A stretch of 64,000 nucleotides of DNA from contig NZ_JAAUWT010000023.1 in assembly GCF_014694455.1 (NCBI RefSeq), forward strand, positions 1 through 64,000, given 5' to 3'. Positions within the stretch are counted from its first letter, which is position 1; every line of letters starts with the position of its first letter. The position numbers and the translations under genes are program-made. Below the pieces are notes generated by a model that worked only from the letters and a program-made list of their open reading frames with translations, made no database searches and had not been told where the DNA came from. The stretch is from Vibrio sp. S9_S30. Its GTDB lineage: Bacteria > Pseudomonadota > Gammaproteobacteria > Enterobacterales > Vibrionaceae. Below are positions 16,001 to 24,578 of the stretch, in pieces.

Positions 16001-18250
16001 ATGCTCACTCAGTTGAGGGATATCGTAGAACAGGTTTCTAGAATTGAATACATCCATGAAGCTTTGGATGTATTGGTTAACGAAACCTGCCACGCTATGC
16101 AAACTGAGTGTTGCACATTTTATTTTGCCAACGATGAGTTATCTCGATTGGAGCTCATGGCCACCAAAGGCTTAAAGTTCGAAGGCGATGAAATTCACAT
16201 CGGTTATCATGAGGGCTTGGTGGGTTTGGTTCGTAGAACTGCCGAGCCACTCAATTTAGCGGAAGTGTCATCTCACCCCAATTTTAAATTCTTTCCTCAA
16301 CTCGGAGAGGAGATTTACCATTCTTTTCTAGGCACGCCGATTATTCATCGTAAGCAAGTACTTGGTGTCCTTGTTATTCAGCAAAAATCCCCTCGGCTTT
16401 TTTCAGAAATGGAAGAGTCGTTTCTCGTTACGCTCTCTGCGCAGCTCGCCGTTATTATTGCCCATGCACAGGCACAAGGGCATTGGCTACTTAATGACGC
16501 CAACAGTCAGAAAATGAATGGAATAGCCGCCTCACCTGGTGTCGCAGTGGGCGAGTTTTGGTGGGATGATACGCAGCCTAAGCTGTCGGATGTCTACCCT
16601 GCAAGTACATTGGATATAGAGCAAGAACAAGAATGGTTAGCGCTTTCCATGGAAAGTGCAAAGGCGGATTTCAGGCGGTTACGAAAGAAGCTAGATAACG
16701 ATATAAATAAAGATACGTTGGCCATTTTTGATTTGTTCACTCACCTTCTCAATGATCCTATGTTGAGAAATGATCTCAAAGAGCACATTCAAAAAGGCGA
16801 TCGAGCGGATTGGGCGTTGCGACAAGTGGTGGAAACATATTCCAATCGCTTCGCTCAGATGTCTGATGTGTATTTGCGTGAGCGCGCTCAGGACATTCGA
16901 GAACTTGGCCAACGATTGTTGTATTTTCTCCATGCTAATGAAGTGGGGGAGTTAGAACTCCGACATCCGGTTATTCTTGTCGTGAATGAGCTTACTGCTT
17001 CCACGTTGGCGAGCCTACCCAAAGATAAGCTTTTGGGCGTCGTTTCTATTGAGGGGGCGGCAAATTCGCATGCGGCAATTTTATCTCGTGCTTTAGGTAT
17101 TCCTGCCATTATGGGCGCGAGTGTTATGCCACAGAAGCTCACGGGTAAGACGGGCATTGTTGATGGGTATAGCGGTGAAATCTTTGTTGATCCGCCAGCC
17201 CAACTTCTTAAGGAATACCGGTCGTTACGAGACGAAGAGTTTGAGCTTTCCAAAATGGTGGAAAAGGAGCTCAAAGAAGAGGCGAGAACAAAAGATGGCT
17301 GCCATGTGAATGTAATGCTGAATGCGGGTTTGAGTGCCGATACCAATATTTCAGTGAACCAAGGCGTTAACGGTGTTGGGTTGTATCGTACCGAGATATC
17401 TTTTCTACTTCAGCACCGCTTTCCATCAGAAGAAGAGCAATATCAACAGTATCGACGGGTGTTGGAAACCTACCCAAACAAACAAGTGGTGATGCGAACC
17501 CTAGATGTCGGCGGTGATAAACCACTGCCTTATTTACCGATTGAAGAAGACAACCCATTTTTGGGGTGGCGAGGGATTCGTTTTACCCTTGATCATCCTG
17601 ATATTTTCCTAATGCAATTGCGTGCCATGTTGAAAGCCAGTGATGGCTTGAATAATTTAAGCATTCTTCTTCCTATGCTATCAGGGAACCAAGAGTTAGA
17701 TGATGCGCTGGTCCTCATCCAGCAAGCGTATGACGAGGTCTCGCAAACTCACCATAATGTGGCAAAACCACAAGTCGGTGTGATGCTAGAAGTGCCTTCC
17801 ATGCTCTATTTATTGCCATTTATGGCGGATAAAATTGATTTTGTCTCGGTCGGTACCAACGACTTAACGCAATATTTGTTAGCGGTGGACAGAAATAATG
17901 CTCGGGTATCGGGGGTTTATGAATCGGTTCACCCTGCTGTCATTCAAGCATTGGCGCAAATAGAGGCAACATGCCGAACGCATAATTTGTCTGTGAGCAT
18001 TTGTGGTGAATTGGCTGGGGATCCTATTGGTGCTTTATTGCTTGTTGGGTTAGGGTATCGTTCGCTGAGTATGAATACCGCTAACGTGGCTCGTATTAAA
18101 TATTTACTTCGACAGTCGAATGTGACGGATTTACAGGCGTTAGCAAAAAGCGCGTTGTCTCATCCTTACGGAAAAGACATTCATGACCAAGTTTTTGGAT
18201 ACTTGGAAGCACAAAATTTAGCTGGTTTCGTTCGCGCCGGTAAAAAATAG
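16001..18250 (+). CDS. ptsP: PTS-Ntr enzyme I (PtsP)
   Basis: 749-aa cytoplasmic phosphotransferase that passes phosphate from PEP to NPr in the nitrogen-related PTS. An N-terminal GAF sensor domain (about 1-160) is followed by the enzyme I modules: swivelling domain with phospho-His in GAANSHAAILSRALGIPA (near 356) and the PEP-binding barrel with VGTNDLTQYLLAVDRNN and CGELAGDP near 620-675. Length fits PtsP (748 in E. coli). Lies in the rppH-ptsP-TSUP-lgt-thyA run. Confidence 0.96.
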   Translation: MLTQLRDIVEQVSRIEYIHEALDVLVNETCHAMQTECCTFYFANDELSRLELMATKGLKFEGDEIHIGYHEGLVGLVRRTAEPLNLAEVSSHPNFKFFPQLGEEIYHSFLGTPIIHRKQVLGVLVIQQKSPRLFSEMEESFLVTLSAQLAVIIAHAQAQGHWLLNDANSQKMNGIAASPGVAVGEFWWDDTQPKLSDVYPASTLDIEQEQEWLALSMESAKADFRRLRKKLDNDINKDTLAIFDLFTHLLNDPMLRNDLKEHIQKGDRADWALRQVVETYSNRFAQMSDVYLRERAQDIRELGQRLLYFLHANEVGELELRHPVILVVNELTASTLASLPKDKLLGVVSIEGAANSHAAILSRALGIPAIMGASVMPQKLTGKTGIVDGYSGEIFVDPPAQLLKEYRSLRDEEFELSKMVEKELKEEARTKDGCHVNVMLNAGLSADTNISVNQGVNGVGLYRTEISFLLQHRFPSEEEQYQQYRRVLETYPNKQVVMRTLDVGGDKPLPYLPIEEDNPFLGWRGIRFTLDHPDIFLMQLRAMLKASDGLNNLSILLPMLSGNQELDDALVLIQQAYDEVSQTHHNVAKPQVGVMLEVPSMLYLLPFMADKIDFVSVGTNDLTQYLLAVDRNNARVSGVYESVHPAVIQALAQIEATCRTHNLSVSICGELAGDPIGALLLVGLGYRSLSMNTANVARIKYLLRQSNVTDLQALAKSALSHPYGKDIHDQVFGYLEAQNLAGFVRAGKK

Positions 18251-18258
18251 AGGTTCAC

Positions 18259-19056
18259 TTGAACATAGAGCTCATTTTTCAGTTCCTAGTGCTGGGGAGT
18301 ATTGTTGGCGTCTTGGCGGGATTGTTAGGGATCGGAGGAGGCTTAATTGTTGTGCCTGCGATGCTTTGGCTGCTTCCGGCAGCGAACATCTCCACGGATC
18401 TTATTATGCACATTGCCTTAGCGACATCTTTAGCAACCATCATACTTACGTCTGGTTCATCTGCTTTCAATCACCTTCGTCTGGGAAACGTAGACATGTT
18501 TGTTGTTAAGTGGTTGATGCCGGGTGTGGTTGTCGGTGGTCTCGCAGGCTCGTTTATTGCAGAAGCGATTCCCACGCAGTACCTTATCAACGTTTTCGGC
18601 ATCATTGTCCTAGGGTTGGCCATTCAGATGTTGATGTCTTTGCGATCTGCTGTTGCGTCCCCAATGCCATCAGCAGGAACCACTTTAGGCTATGGCGGTC
18701 TTATTGGCGTGGTGTCGAGCTTGGCAGGAATTGGTGGTGGTTCATTGACCGTCCCATTTCTAAGTCGGCACGGTGTTGATATGCGAAAAGCGATCGGCTC
18801 TTCATCGGTGTGCGGAAGTGCCATTGCTTTGGCTGGGATGGTGGGGTTTGTGGTGCATGGTTTTGAAGTGCAAGGTCTACCCAAATACAGCTTGGGTTAT
18901 GTTTACTTGCCGGCATTATTTGGTATTGTGGCGACTTCTGTATTAACGACCCGTATCGGCGCCAAATGGGCGACTAAGCTTCCAACGGCGGTATTAAAGA
19001 AAATATTTGCTGTTTTCCTTCTTTTCATCGCTGGAAAAATGCTATTACCAATTTAG
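18259..19056 (+). CDS. TSUP-family membrane transporter
   Basis: 265-aa membrane protein with about eight hydrophobic segments. The duplicated glycine-rich signature of the TauE/SafE (TSUP, formerly DUF81) family appears twice: GLLGIGGGLIVVPAML near 22-37 and SLAGIGGGSLTVPFL near 154-168. TSUP proteins export sulfite or organosulfur anions or move other small anions; the substrate here is not deducible. Start TTG 18259 is 8 bp after ptsP with GAGG just upstream, pointing to coupling. About 100 bp separate it from lgt. Confidence 0.85.
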   Translation: MNIELIFQFLVLGSIVGVLAGLLGIGGGLIVVPAMLWLLPAANISTDLIMHIALATSLATIILTSGSSAFNHLRLGNVDMFVVKWLMPGVVVGGLAGSFIAEAIPTQYLINVFGIIVLGLAIQMLMSLRSAVASPMPSAGTTLGYGGLIGVVSSLAGIGGGSLTVPFLSRHGVDMRKAIGSSSVCGSAIALAGMVGFVVHGFEVQGLPKYSLGYVYLPALFGIVATSVLTTRIGAKWATKLPTAVLKKIFAVFLLFIAGKMLLPI

Positions 19057-19155
19057 ATGTTGTCGAATGTTTGCCGTGGTCGTTTTTAACCATTGCGGAT
19101 TCAGATGTCAGTTTACTACTTCAACAGTCCTTAGAAACAGTAAAGAGAATTAAAT

Positions 19156-19968
19156 ATGAATCAGGGGTTTATCGCCTTTCCTCAAATTGATCCTGTCATT
19201 TTTTCCATCGGACCATTGGCGCTACGCTGGTATGGTTTGATGTATCTTATTGGCTTTGTATTTGCGTTGTGGTTAGCAAACCGTCGCGCTGATATGCCTA
19301 ATAGTGGCTGGACGCGTGAGCAAGTTTCTGACTTGTTGTTTGCAGGTTTCCTTGGTGTTGTGCTGGGGGGGCGTATTGGTTACGTATTCTTTTACAACTT
19401 TGATGTTTTTCTGGATGACCCATTATACCTGTTTAAGATCTGGACAGGAGGGATGTCTTTTCATGGCGGCTTGCTGGGCGTGACCGCCGCCATGGCGTGG
19501 TATGCGCGTAAACATGGTCGAGCCGTCTTTGCTGTCACCGATTTTATCGCGCCATTGGTTCCTTTTGGTCTCGGAATGGGGCGCATAGGTAACTTTATGA
19601 ACGACGAGCTATGGGGGCGCGTAACGGATGTGCCATGGGCGGTGTTATTTCCAAGTGGGGGGTATCTTCCCCGGCACCCTTCGCAGTTGTATGAGTTTGT
19701 CCTCGAAGGTTTAGTTCTTTTTTTCATTATCAATTGGTTTATTAAGAAACCTCGCCCTGCTGGAAGTGTGTCTGGGGTGTTTTTGCTGGGGTATGGTAGC
19801 TTCCGCTTTATTATAGAATACTTCCGAGAGCCGGATGCACATCTGGGTCTTTTTGGAGGTTGGATCTCCATGGGGCAAATTTTGTCTCTACCAATGGTGA
19901 TGGGGGGGATCGCATTGATTACATGGGCATTTATCGCCAACAAACAACCTGTTAAATCGAAAGTGTAA
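19156..19968 (+). CDS. lgt: Prolipoprotein diacylglyceryl transferase Lgt
   Basis: 270-aa inner-membrane enzyme adding diacylglycerol to the lipobox cysteine of prolipoproteins, the first lipoprotein maturation step (LspA, also in this window, is the second). Seven hydrophobic segments, the Lgt signature GLGMGRIGNFMNDELWGR near 140-157, and the conserved HGG in SFHGGLLG near 103. AGAGAATT precedes ATG 19156. thyA begins 8 bp after the stop, as in other gamma-proteobacteria. Confidence 0.96.
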   Translation: MNQGFIAFPQIDPVIFSIGPLALRWYGLMYLIGFVFALWLANRRADMPNSGWTREQVSDLLFAGFLGVVLGGRIGYVFFYNFDVFLDDPLYLFKIWTGGMSFHGGLLGVTAAMAWYARKHGRAVFAVTDFIAPLVPFGLGMGRIGNFMNDELWGRVTDVPWAVLFPSGGYLPRHPSQLYEFVLEGLVLFFIINWFIKKPRPAGSVSGVFLLGYGSFRFIIEYFREPDAHLGLFGGWISMGQILSLPMVMGGIALITWAFIANKQPVKSKV

Positions 19969-19976
19969 GGTCTACA

Positions 19977-20828
19977 GTGAAACAGTATTTGGAGTTATGT
20001 CAGCGTATCGTCGATGAAGGTACGTGGATTGAAAACGAGCGCACGGGAAAACGGTGCCTAACCGTCATCAACGCGGATCTTACTTATGATGTTAGTTCGG
20101 GAGCATTCCCACTAGTGACAACGCGAAAAAGCTTTTGGAAAGCCGCCGTTGCTGAATTACTCGGTTACATTCGTGGTTACGACAACGCGGAAGATTTTCG
20201 CATGCTAGGCACCAAAACATGGGACGCGAACGCAAATTTAAACGATGCATGGCTTAACAACCCCTATCGTAAAGGCAATGACGATATGGGGCGTGTTTAC
20301 GGTGTGCAAGGGCGTGCTTGGGCAAAGCCTGATGGCGGACACATCGATCAGCTCAGAAAGATTGTGGATGATTTAACGAATGGTGTGGATGATCGTGGCG
20401 AAATATTGAATTTCTACAACCCAGGTGAATTTCACATGGGTTGTTTGCGTCCTTGCATGTACAGTCACCACTTTTCCTTACTTGGCGATACATTATACTT
20501 AAACAGCACACAGCGTTCCTGTGACGTTCCATTAGGTTTAAACTTTAATATGGTTCAAGTGTACGTTTTCTTAGCTCTGATGGCTCAGATAACGGGTAAG
20601 AAGCCAGGTAAGGCGTACCACAAGTTGGTTAATGCACACATCTACGAAGATCAGTTAGAGTTGATGCGTGATGTTCAGTTGAAACGTGAGCCTTTTCCTG
20701 CACCTGAAATCAGAATTAACCCTAAGATACAATCGCTCGAAGATTTGGAAACATGGGTCACTATGGATGATTTTGACGTGGTGGGGTATCAATGCCACGA
20801 TGCGATTAAGTATCCATTTTCAGTATAA
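19977..20828 (+). CDS. thyA: Thymidylate synthase
   Basis: 283-aa enzyme converting dUMP to dTMP with methylene-tetrahydrofolate. The catalytic Cys is in CLRPCMYSHHFSLLG; the phosphate/dUMP motif QRSCDVPLGLNFN follows. The segment after the catalytic PC reads MYSHH instead of HAFFQ as in E. coli ThyA (264 aa), and the protein is longer: this is the divergent ThyA type I associate with Vibrio. Start is GTG 19977 with AAGG upstream, 8 bp after lgt. Ends at a terminator. Confidence 0.94.
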   Translation: MKQYLELCQRIVDEGTWIENERTGKRCLTVINADLTYDVSSGAFPLVTTRKSFWKAAVAELLGYIRGYDNAEDFRMLGTKTWDANANLNDAWLNNPYRKGNDDMGRVYGVQGRAWAKPDGGHIDQLRKIVDDLTNGVDDRGEILNFYNPGEFHMGCLRPCMYSHHFSLLGDTLYLNSTQRSCDVPLGLNFNMVQVYVFLALMAQITGKKPGKAYHKLVNAHIYEDQLELMRDVQLKREPFPAPEIRINPKIQSLEDLETWVTMDDFDVVGYQCHDAIKYPFSV

Positions 20829-20846
20829 TTGTTACAAGAAGAACAA

Positions 20847-20878
20847 CGACGCCACTTGTCCTCAAGCGGCGTTTTTTT
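20847..20878 (+). terminator. Terminator of thyA
   Basis: ACGCC-A-CTTG, loop TCCT, CAAG-C-GGCGT, followed by seven T. Confidence 0.9.
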
Positions 20879-21007
20879 GTGGGATAAATCCTGTAGCGAG
20901 CAGCACTTGAATAAACAAACTAGTCCAGCTGGATTCGTTAAATCTATCTGACATGTATGCTTTCTTATGCGAGTGAAATCGCCCTAAGAGATCATTAAGC
21001 TCGATAA

Positions 21008-21047
21008 AAACAAAGAAAGCCCCTGCACTTGATAAATGCAGGCGCTT
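21008..21047 (-). terminator. Terminator of nptA
   Basis: On the minus strand AGCGCCTGCA, a 9-base loop, TGCAGGGGCT, then TTCTTTGTTTT; one G-G mismatch in the stem. Confidence 0.75.
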
Positions 21048-21067
21048 ATGACGTTCTGTATCGGCTT

Positions 21068-22216
21068 TTACGCGGTAAGCGCTAAGATGGTACCGGGCAT
21101 GATGATGAACACAGCCAGTAAGTAACCTACGACGACCGATTTATTCTTCATCGCCATATCGGATATCAGATCCGCCCCTTTGATGGGGAGCTCTCTTAGG
21201 AATGGAATACCGTAGATAAAGGCTGTGGCCATTACGTTAAACACTAAGTGAACAAGTGCAATTTGTAAGGCAAATACAGCAAACTCACCAGAAACCGCTG
21301 TTGCAGCGAGCAATGCCGTGATGCACGTACCAATATTTGCACCCAGAGTGAACGGGTAAACATCACGCACTTTTAGTACACCTGACCCCACCAATGGAAC
21401 CATTAAGCTTGTTGTTGTTGACGAAGACTGAACCAGTACAGTGACAACGGAACCTGATGCGATGCCGTGAAGAGGTCCACGACCAATAGCATTTTTCAAA
21501 ATGTCACGCGCTCGACCAACCATTAGGCTCTTCATCAGCTTGCCCATAACGGTGATGGCGACGAAGAGGGTTGCGATGCCTAATATAATCAACATAACCC
21601 CGCCTGCTACATCGCCAAACGACGCTAGGGGTTCTTTAATCGCGTTAATAACAGGTTTGGTAATGGGTTTAATAAAGTTGAAACCTTTAATGCTCATATC
21701 ACCAGTTGCAAGCATCGGTGAAATCAGCCAGTGAGAAATTTTCTCTAGAATACCGAACATCATTTCCAGCGGTAGGAAGATGATAACAGCAAGGAGGTTG
21801 AAGAAATCATGGATGGTGGCACTAGCAAATGCGCGTTTAAACTCGACCTTGCAACGAACGTGACCTAAGCTGACCAACGTATTGGTAACGGTAGTACCAA
21901 TGTTGGCACCCATAATCATTGGAATGGCCGTCGCTACAGGGAGACCACCAGCAACAAGTCCGACAATAATGGAAGTGACAGTACTAGACGACTGAATTAA
22001 TGCTGTTGCAACAAGCCCTATCATTAGACCTGCAACAGGGTGAGAAGCAAATTCGAAAAGTGTTTTAGCGTGCTCTCCAGAAGCCCACTTAAAACCACTT
22101 CCTACCATTGAAACTGCAAGTAATAGTAGGTAAAGCATGAAAGCCAAGTTAGCCCAGCGTAGCCAGCGAGCTGAGCTCGATCGTGGCGCTGCTGTTGAAG
22201 TAGCTTGGTTTATCAT
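21068..22216 (-). CDS. nptA: Na+/phosphate cotransporter NptA
   Basis: 382-aa inner-membrane symporter of the PNaS family (SLC34-like). It contains the duplicated QSSS motif typical of the family: ALIQSSSTVTSIIVGLVAGG near 62-81 and VLVQSSSTTTSLMVPLVG in the second half, each following a hydrophobic hairpin. The start at 22216 (MINQATS) is chosen because GGAG sits 6 bases upstream; the longer frame adds eight residues without a ribosome site. Monocistronic and divergent from nhaR. Confidence 0.93.
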   Translation of the reverse strand: MINQATSTAAPRSSSARWLRWANLAFMLYLLLLAVSMVGSGFKWASGEHAKTLFEFASHPVAGLMIGLVATALIQSSSTVTSIIVGLVAGGLPVATAIPMIMGANIGTTVTNTLVSLGHVRCKVEFKRAFASATIHDFFNLLAVIIFLPLEMMFGILEKISHWLISPMLATGDMSIKGFNFIKPITKPVINAIKEPLASFGDVAGGVMLIILGIATLFVAITVMGKLMKSLMVGRARDILKNAIGRGPLHGIASGSVVTVLVQSSSTTTSLMVPLVGSGVLKVRDVYPFTLGANIGTCITALLAATAVSGEFAVFALQIALVHLVFNVMATAFIYGIPFLRELPIKGADLISDMAMKNKSVVVGYLLAVFIIMPGTILALTA

Positions 22217-22615
22217 ATTTTTCTCCGTGACCGTTCTCAATTAGGTCGGTTAGTGAATCTGAAGGCGATACTAGAGATGAAATATTGCAGTTATATGACA
22301 TTTACATTTAAGGGGGGCTTTTTTGCTATTTTTTCCACGCAATCGATAACTTACAATGATATGTTTTATAATTTATTGATTTTTAAGGGTTAAGTTGGGT
22401 TTGTTGCTAGGCGGTGATTGGTGTTTTTGACTGTTTTTAATAGGAAATTTGCATTTTGTCACACTTTCTCTTGATGATAGTGTCATAAAAGTCTCGATTA
22501 TGTTCGGTTTTATTCGAAATATTCACTTTTATATATCGAAAATACCGAAAATATGGTCTCTTTATTAGATGCGTTGTATCATATGGTTTCTTCATGCTTT
22601 GGTTAAGAAAATTCG
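22217..22615. other. nptA-nhaR divergent promoter region
   Basis: 399 bp of AT-rich sequence. TGTCA motifs at about 22456 and 22480 (TTTTGTCACA and GTGTCATAA) recall PhoB half-sites but are 24 bp apart rather than 11 or 22, so I do not call a Pho box. No ORF or hairpin of note. Confidence 0.35.
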
Positions 22616-23506
22616 ATGTCGCACTTAAATTATAATCATCTTTATTATTTCTGGATGGTGTGTAAACAGGGTTCGGTTACGAAAGCTGCGGATGCACTTT
22701 TCCTAACGCCTCAGACCGTAACTGGGCAAATAAAAGCGCTAGAAGAAAGAATGGATGGCAAGTTAACCAAGCGTAATGGGCGTAGCGTCGAGCCTACTGA
22801 GTTAGGGCAACTTGTCTTTAAGTATGCCGATCGTATGTTTGGTTTAAGTTATGAAATGCTAGACATCGTCAATTACAGTCAGCGATCCAATATTCTGTTT
22901 GATGTTGGGGTGGCCGATGCGCTTTCAAAACGCTTAGTAAGCCGGATTCTGATGACCACGGTACCTTCAGACAATAGCATCCACTTACGATGCTTTGAAT
23001 CGACTCACGAATTGCTTCTTGAGCAGCTCTCTCAGCATAAGTTGGATATGATTTTGTCTGATTGTGCGGTTGATTCAAGCCAGAGCCCTGGGCTATACAG
23101 TAAAAAGTTGGGTGAATGTCGAATGAGCTTCTTTAGCTCGAAACCATTGGATAATGAACAGTTTCCCTCAGTATTAGAGAATCGAAAACTGCTTTTGCCT
23201 GGAAGCCGAACCTCAATGGGAAGAAAGGTCATGCAGTGGTTTGATCGAAAAGGAATTCAGCCCAACATTCTTGGTGAGTTTGATGACGTGGCTTTAATGA
23301 AAGCATTCGCTCAAGATCATAAAGATGCGATTTTTCTTGCACCCAGTTTGTATCAATCCGAAGTGGGTGATGACGTCTCTCTACACTTGGTGGGTGAAAT
23401 AAATGAGCTTAAGGAAGAGTACTTTGTGATATTTGCTGAACGAATGATTCAGCATCCAACTGTTAAGAATCTTTGTGATGCTGATTTCATTCAGCTGTTC
23501 GATTAA
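22616..23506 (+). CDS. nhaR: LysR-type regulator NhaR
   Basis: 296-aa transcription activator of sodium/proton antiporter genes. N-terminal winged helix-turn-helix (about 5-62) in MSHLNYNHLYYFWMVCK...GSVTKAADALFLTPQTVTGQIKALE, which aligns with E. coli NhaR; C-terminal substrate-binding fold (about 90-296). nhaA is not adjacent in this window. The start is the ATG matching the conserved MSHLNYNHLYYF N-terminus; its ribosome site is weak. Located before hlyU as in V. cholerae. Confidence 0.93.
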   Translation: MSHLNYNHLYYFWMVCKQGSVTKAADALFLTPQTVTGQIKALEERMDGKLTKRNGRSVEPTELGQLVFKYADRMFGLSYEMLDIVNYSQRSNILFDVGVADALSKRLVSRILMTTVPSDNSIHLRCFESTHELLLEQLSQHKLDMILSDCAVDSSQSPGLYSKKLGECRMSFFSSKPLDNEQFPSVLENRKLLLPGSRTSMGRKVMQWFDRKGIQPNILGEFDDVALMKAFAQDHKDAIFLAPSLYQSEVGDDVSLHLVGEINELKEEYFVIFAERMIQHPTVKNLCDADFIQLFD

Positions 23507-23631
23507 CAGAATTCATTGTATTACTTTACATTGTTGTAATAACATTACTATGAATAAGGACTTCAACTGACATAACATAAATAATAAGTTGAAGATGCAA
23601 TAACTTAGCTTTAGCCCATGGAGGCTGTTGA

Positions 23632-23928
23632 ATGAACTTACAGGAAATGGAGCAGAAGTCTGCTCAAGTTGTCGTACTCTTGAAAGCGATGGCGAATGAA
23701 AGACGCTTGCAAATATTATGTATGCTACACAGTAATGAACTTTCTGTTGGAGAGCTGTGTTCTAATCTTGAATTGAGTCAGTCTGCACTGTCTCAGCATT
23801 TAGCCTGGTTGAGAAGAGATGGTTTGGTACAAACTCGGAAAGAAGCCCAAACGGTCTATTATTCTCTTAGCAGCTTGGAAGTAAAACAAGTCATTAAACT
23901 GCTTCATGCACTGTATTGCGAAGATTGA
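23632..23928 (+). CDS. hlyU: ArsR/SmtB-family virulence regulator HlyU
   Basis: 98-aa winged-helix regulator; in pathogenic vibrios HlyU relieves H-NS repression of haemolysin and RTX toxin genes. Recognition helix region ELCSNLELSQSALSQHLAWL, wing RKEAQTVYYSL. No ArsR metal cysteine pair; Cys30 and Cys96 are at the positions of the redox-sensing pair reported for V. cholerae HlyU (38 and 104 with its eight extra N-terminal residues). GGAGG is upstream of ATG 23632. Its position between nhaR and rpsT supports the identification. No toxin gene lies in this window. Confidence 0.92.
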   Translation: MNLQEMEQKSAQVVVLLKAMANERRLQILCMLHSNELSVGELCSNLELSQSALSQHLAWLRRDGLVQTRKEAQTVYYSLSSLEVKQVIKLLHALYCED

Positions 23929-24025
23929 TCGCGTATGGACAAGTGGTTGAGCTGACCTTAGAGTGGTCAGCCATCCGAGAAGGATAAGCCTAGGTACGAA
24001 AAAGCATTTTGTTTTATTTAGATAT

Positions 24026-24054
24026 AAAAAAACCGGCGAAAGCCGGTTTTTTTG
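24026..24054. terminator. Bidirectional terminator between hlyU and rpsT
   Basis: AAAAAAACCGGC, loop GAAA, GCCGGTTTTTTT: efficient on both strands for the convergent genes. Confidence 0.95.
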
Positions 24055-24070
24055 CAAATCTAAACCCGGA

Positions 24071-24331
24071 TTAAAGAGCTTTGATTGCTGCAGAGAAACG
24101 AGACTTGTGACGAGCAGCTTTATTCTTATGAATAAGACCTTTGGTCGCCATACGGTCTAGGATCGGTGTAACTGCAGTGAATGCAGCTGTTGCAGCTTCT
24201 TTATCGCCTGCTTCAATAGCTGCGATAGTTTTCTTCATGTAAGTGCGCATCATAGAACGACGGCTAGCGTTGTGCTGACGACGTTTTTCAGCTTGGATAG
24301 CGCGCTTCTTAGCAGATTTACTGTTTGCCAA
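24071..24331 (-). CDS. rpsT: Ribosomal protein S20 (UUG start)
   Basis: 86-aa basic protein of the 30S subunit. The conserved N-terminus MANSKSAKKRAIQAEKRR begins at a TTG codon (24331-24329), not at an ATG; E. coli rpsT also uses UUG, which is part of its translational autoregulation. GGGAG lies about 10 bases upstream. The longer frame from 24346 would add five residues absent from S20. Typical helical Lys/Ala-rich sequence to ...FSAAIKAL. Confidence 0.96.
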   Translation of the reverse strand: MANSKSAKKRAIQAEKRRQHNASRRSMMRTYMKKTIAAIEAGDKEAATAAFTAVTPILDRMATKGLIHKNKAARHKSRFSAAIKAL

Positions 24332-24578
24332 GGGTCTAACTCCCAAAAACTTAGTTCGGTGACAATTTAAGGGCGAGGAATATCCCTCAATTACGCTTAA
24401 ATGTCAAATGATTTGTGCAAAAACCCAGCTCATCCAAACAATCTTTGGAATAGAAGGTCATCGCGGTTAAGATGGCGTGGATTCTAACAGCATTTTTATA
24501 CCATTGCTAATAATTATCTCTGCTGAGCCCATGAAAGCGCTTTAGCAGATTTATGAGTGTATTTTTTAGGGGATGTTT

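Noticed and set aside
22450..22500. PhoB-box-like TGTCA pair upstream of nptA
   Set aside because: Spacing between the two TGTCA elements is 24 bp, not the 11/22 bp of a Pho box, and the flanking halves do not match.
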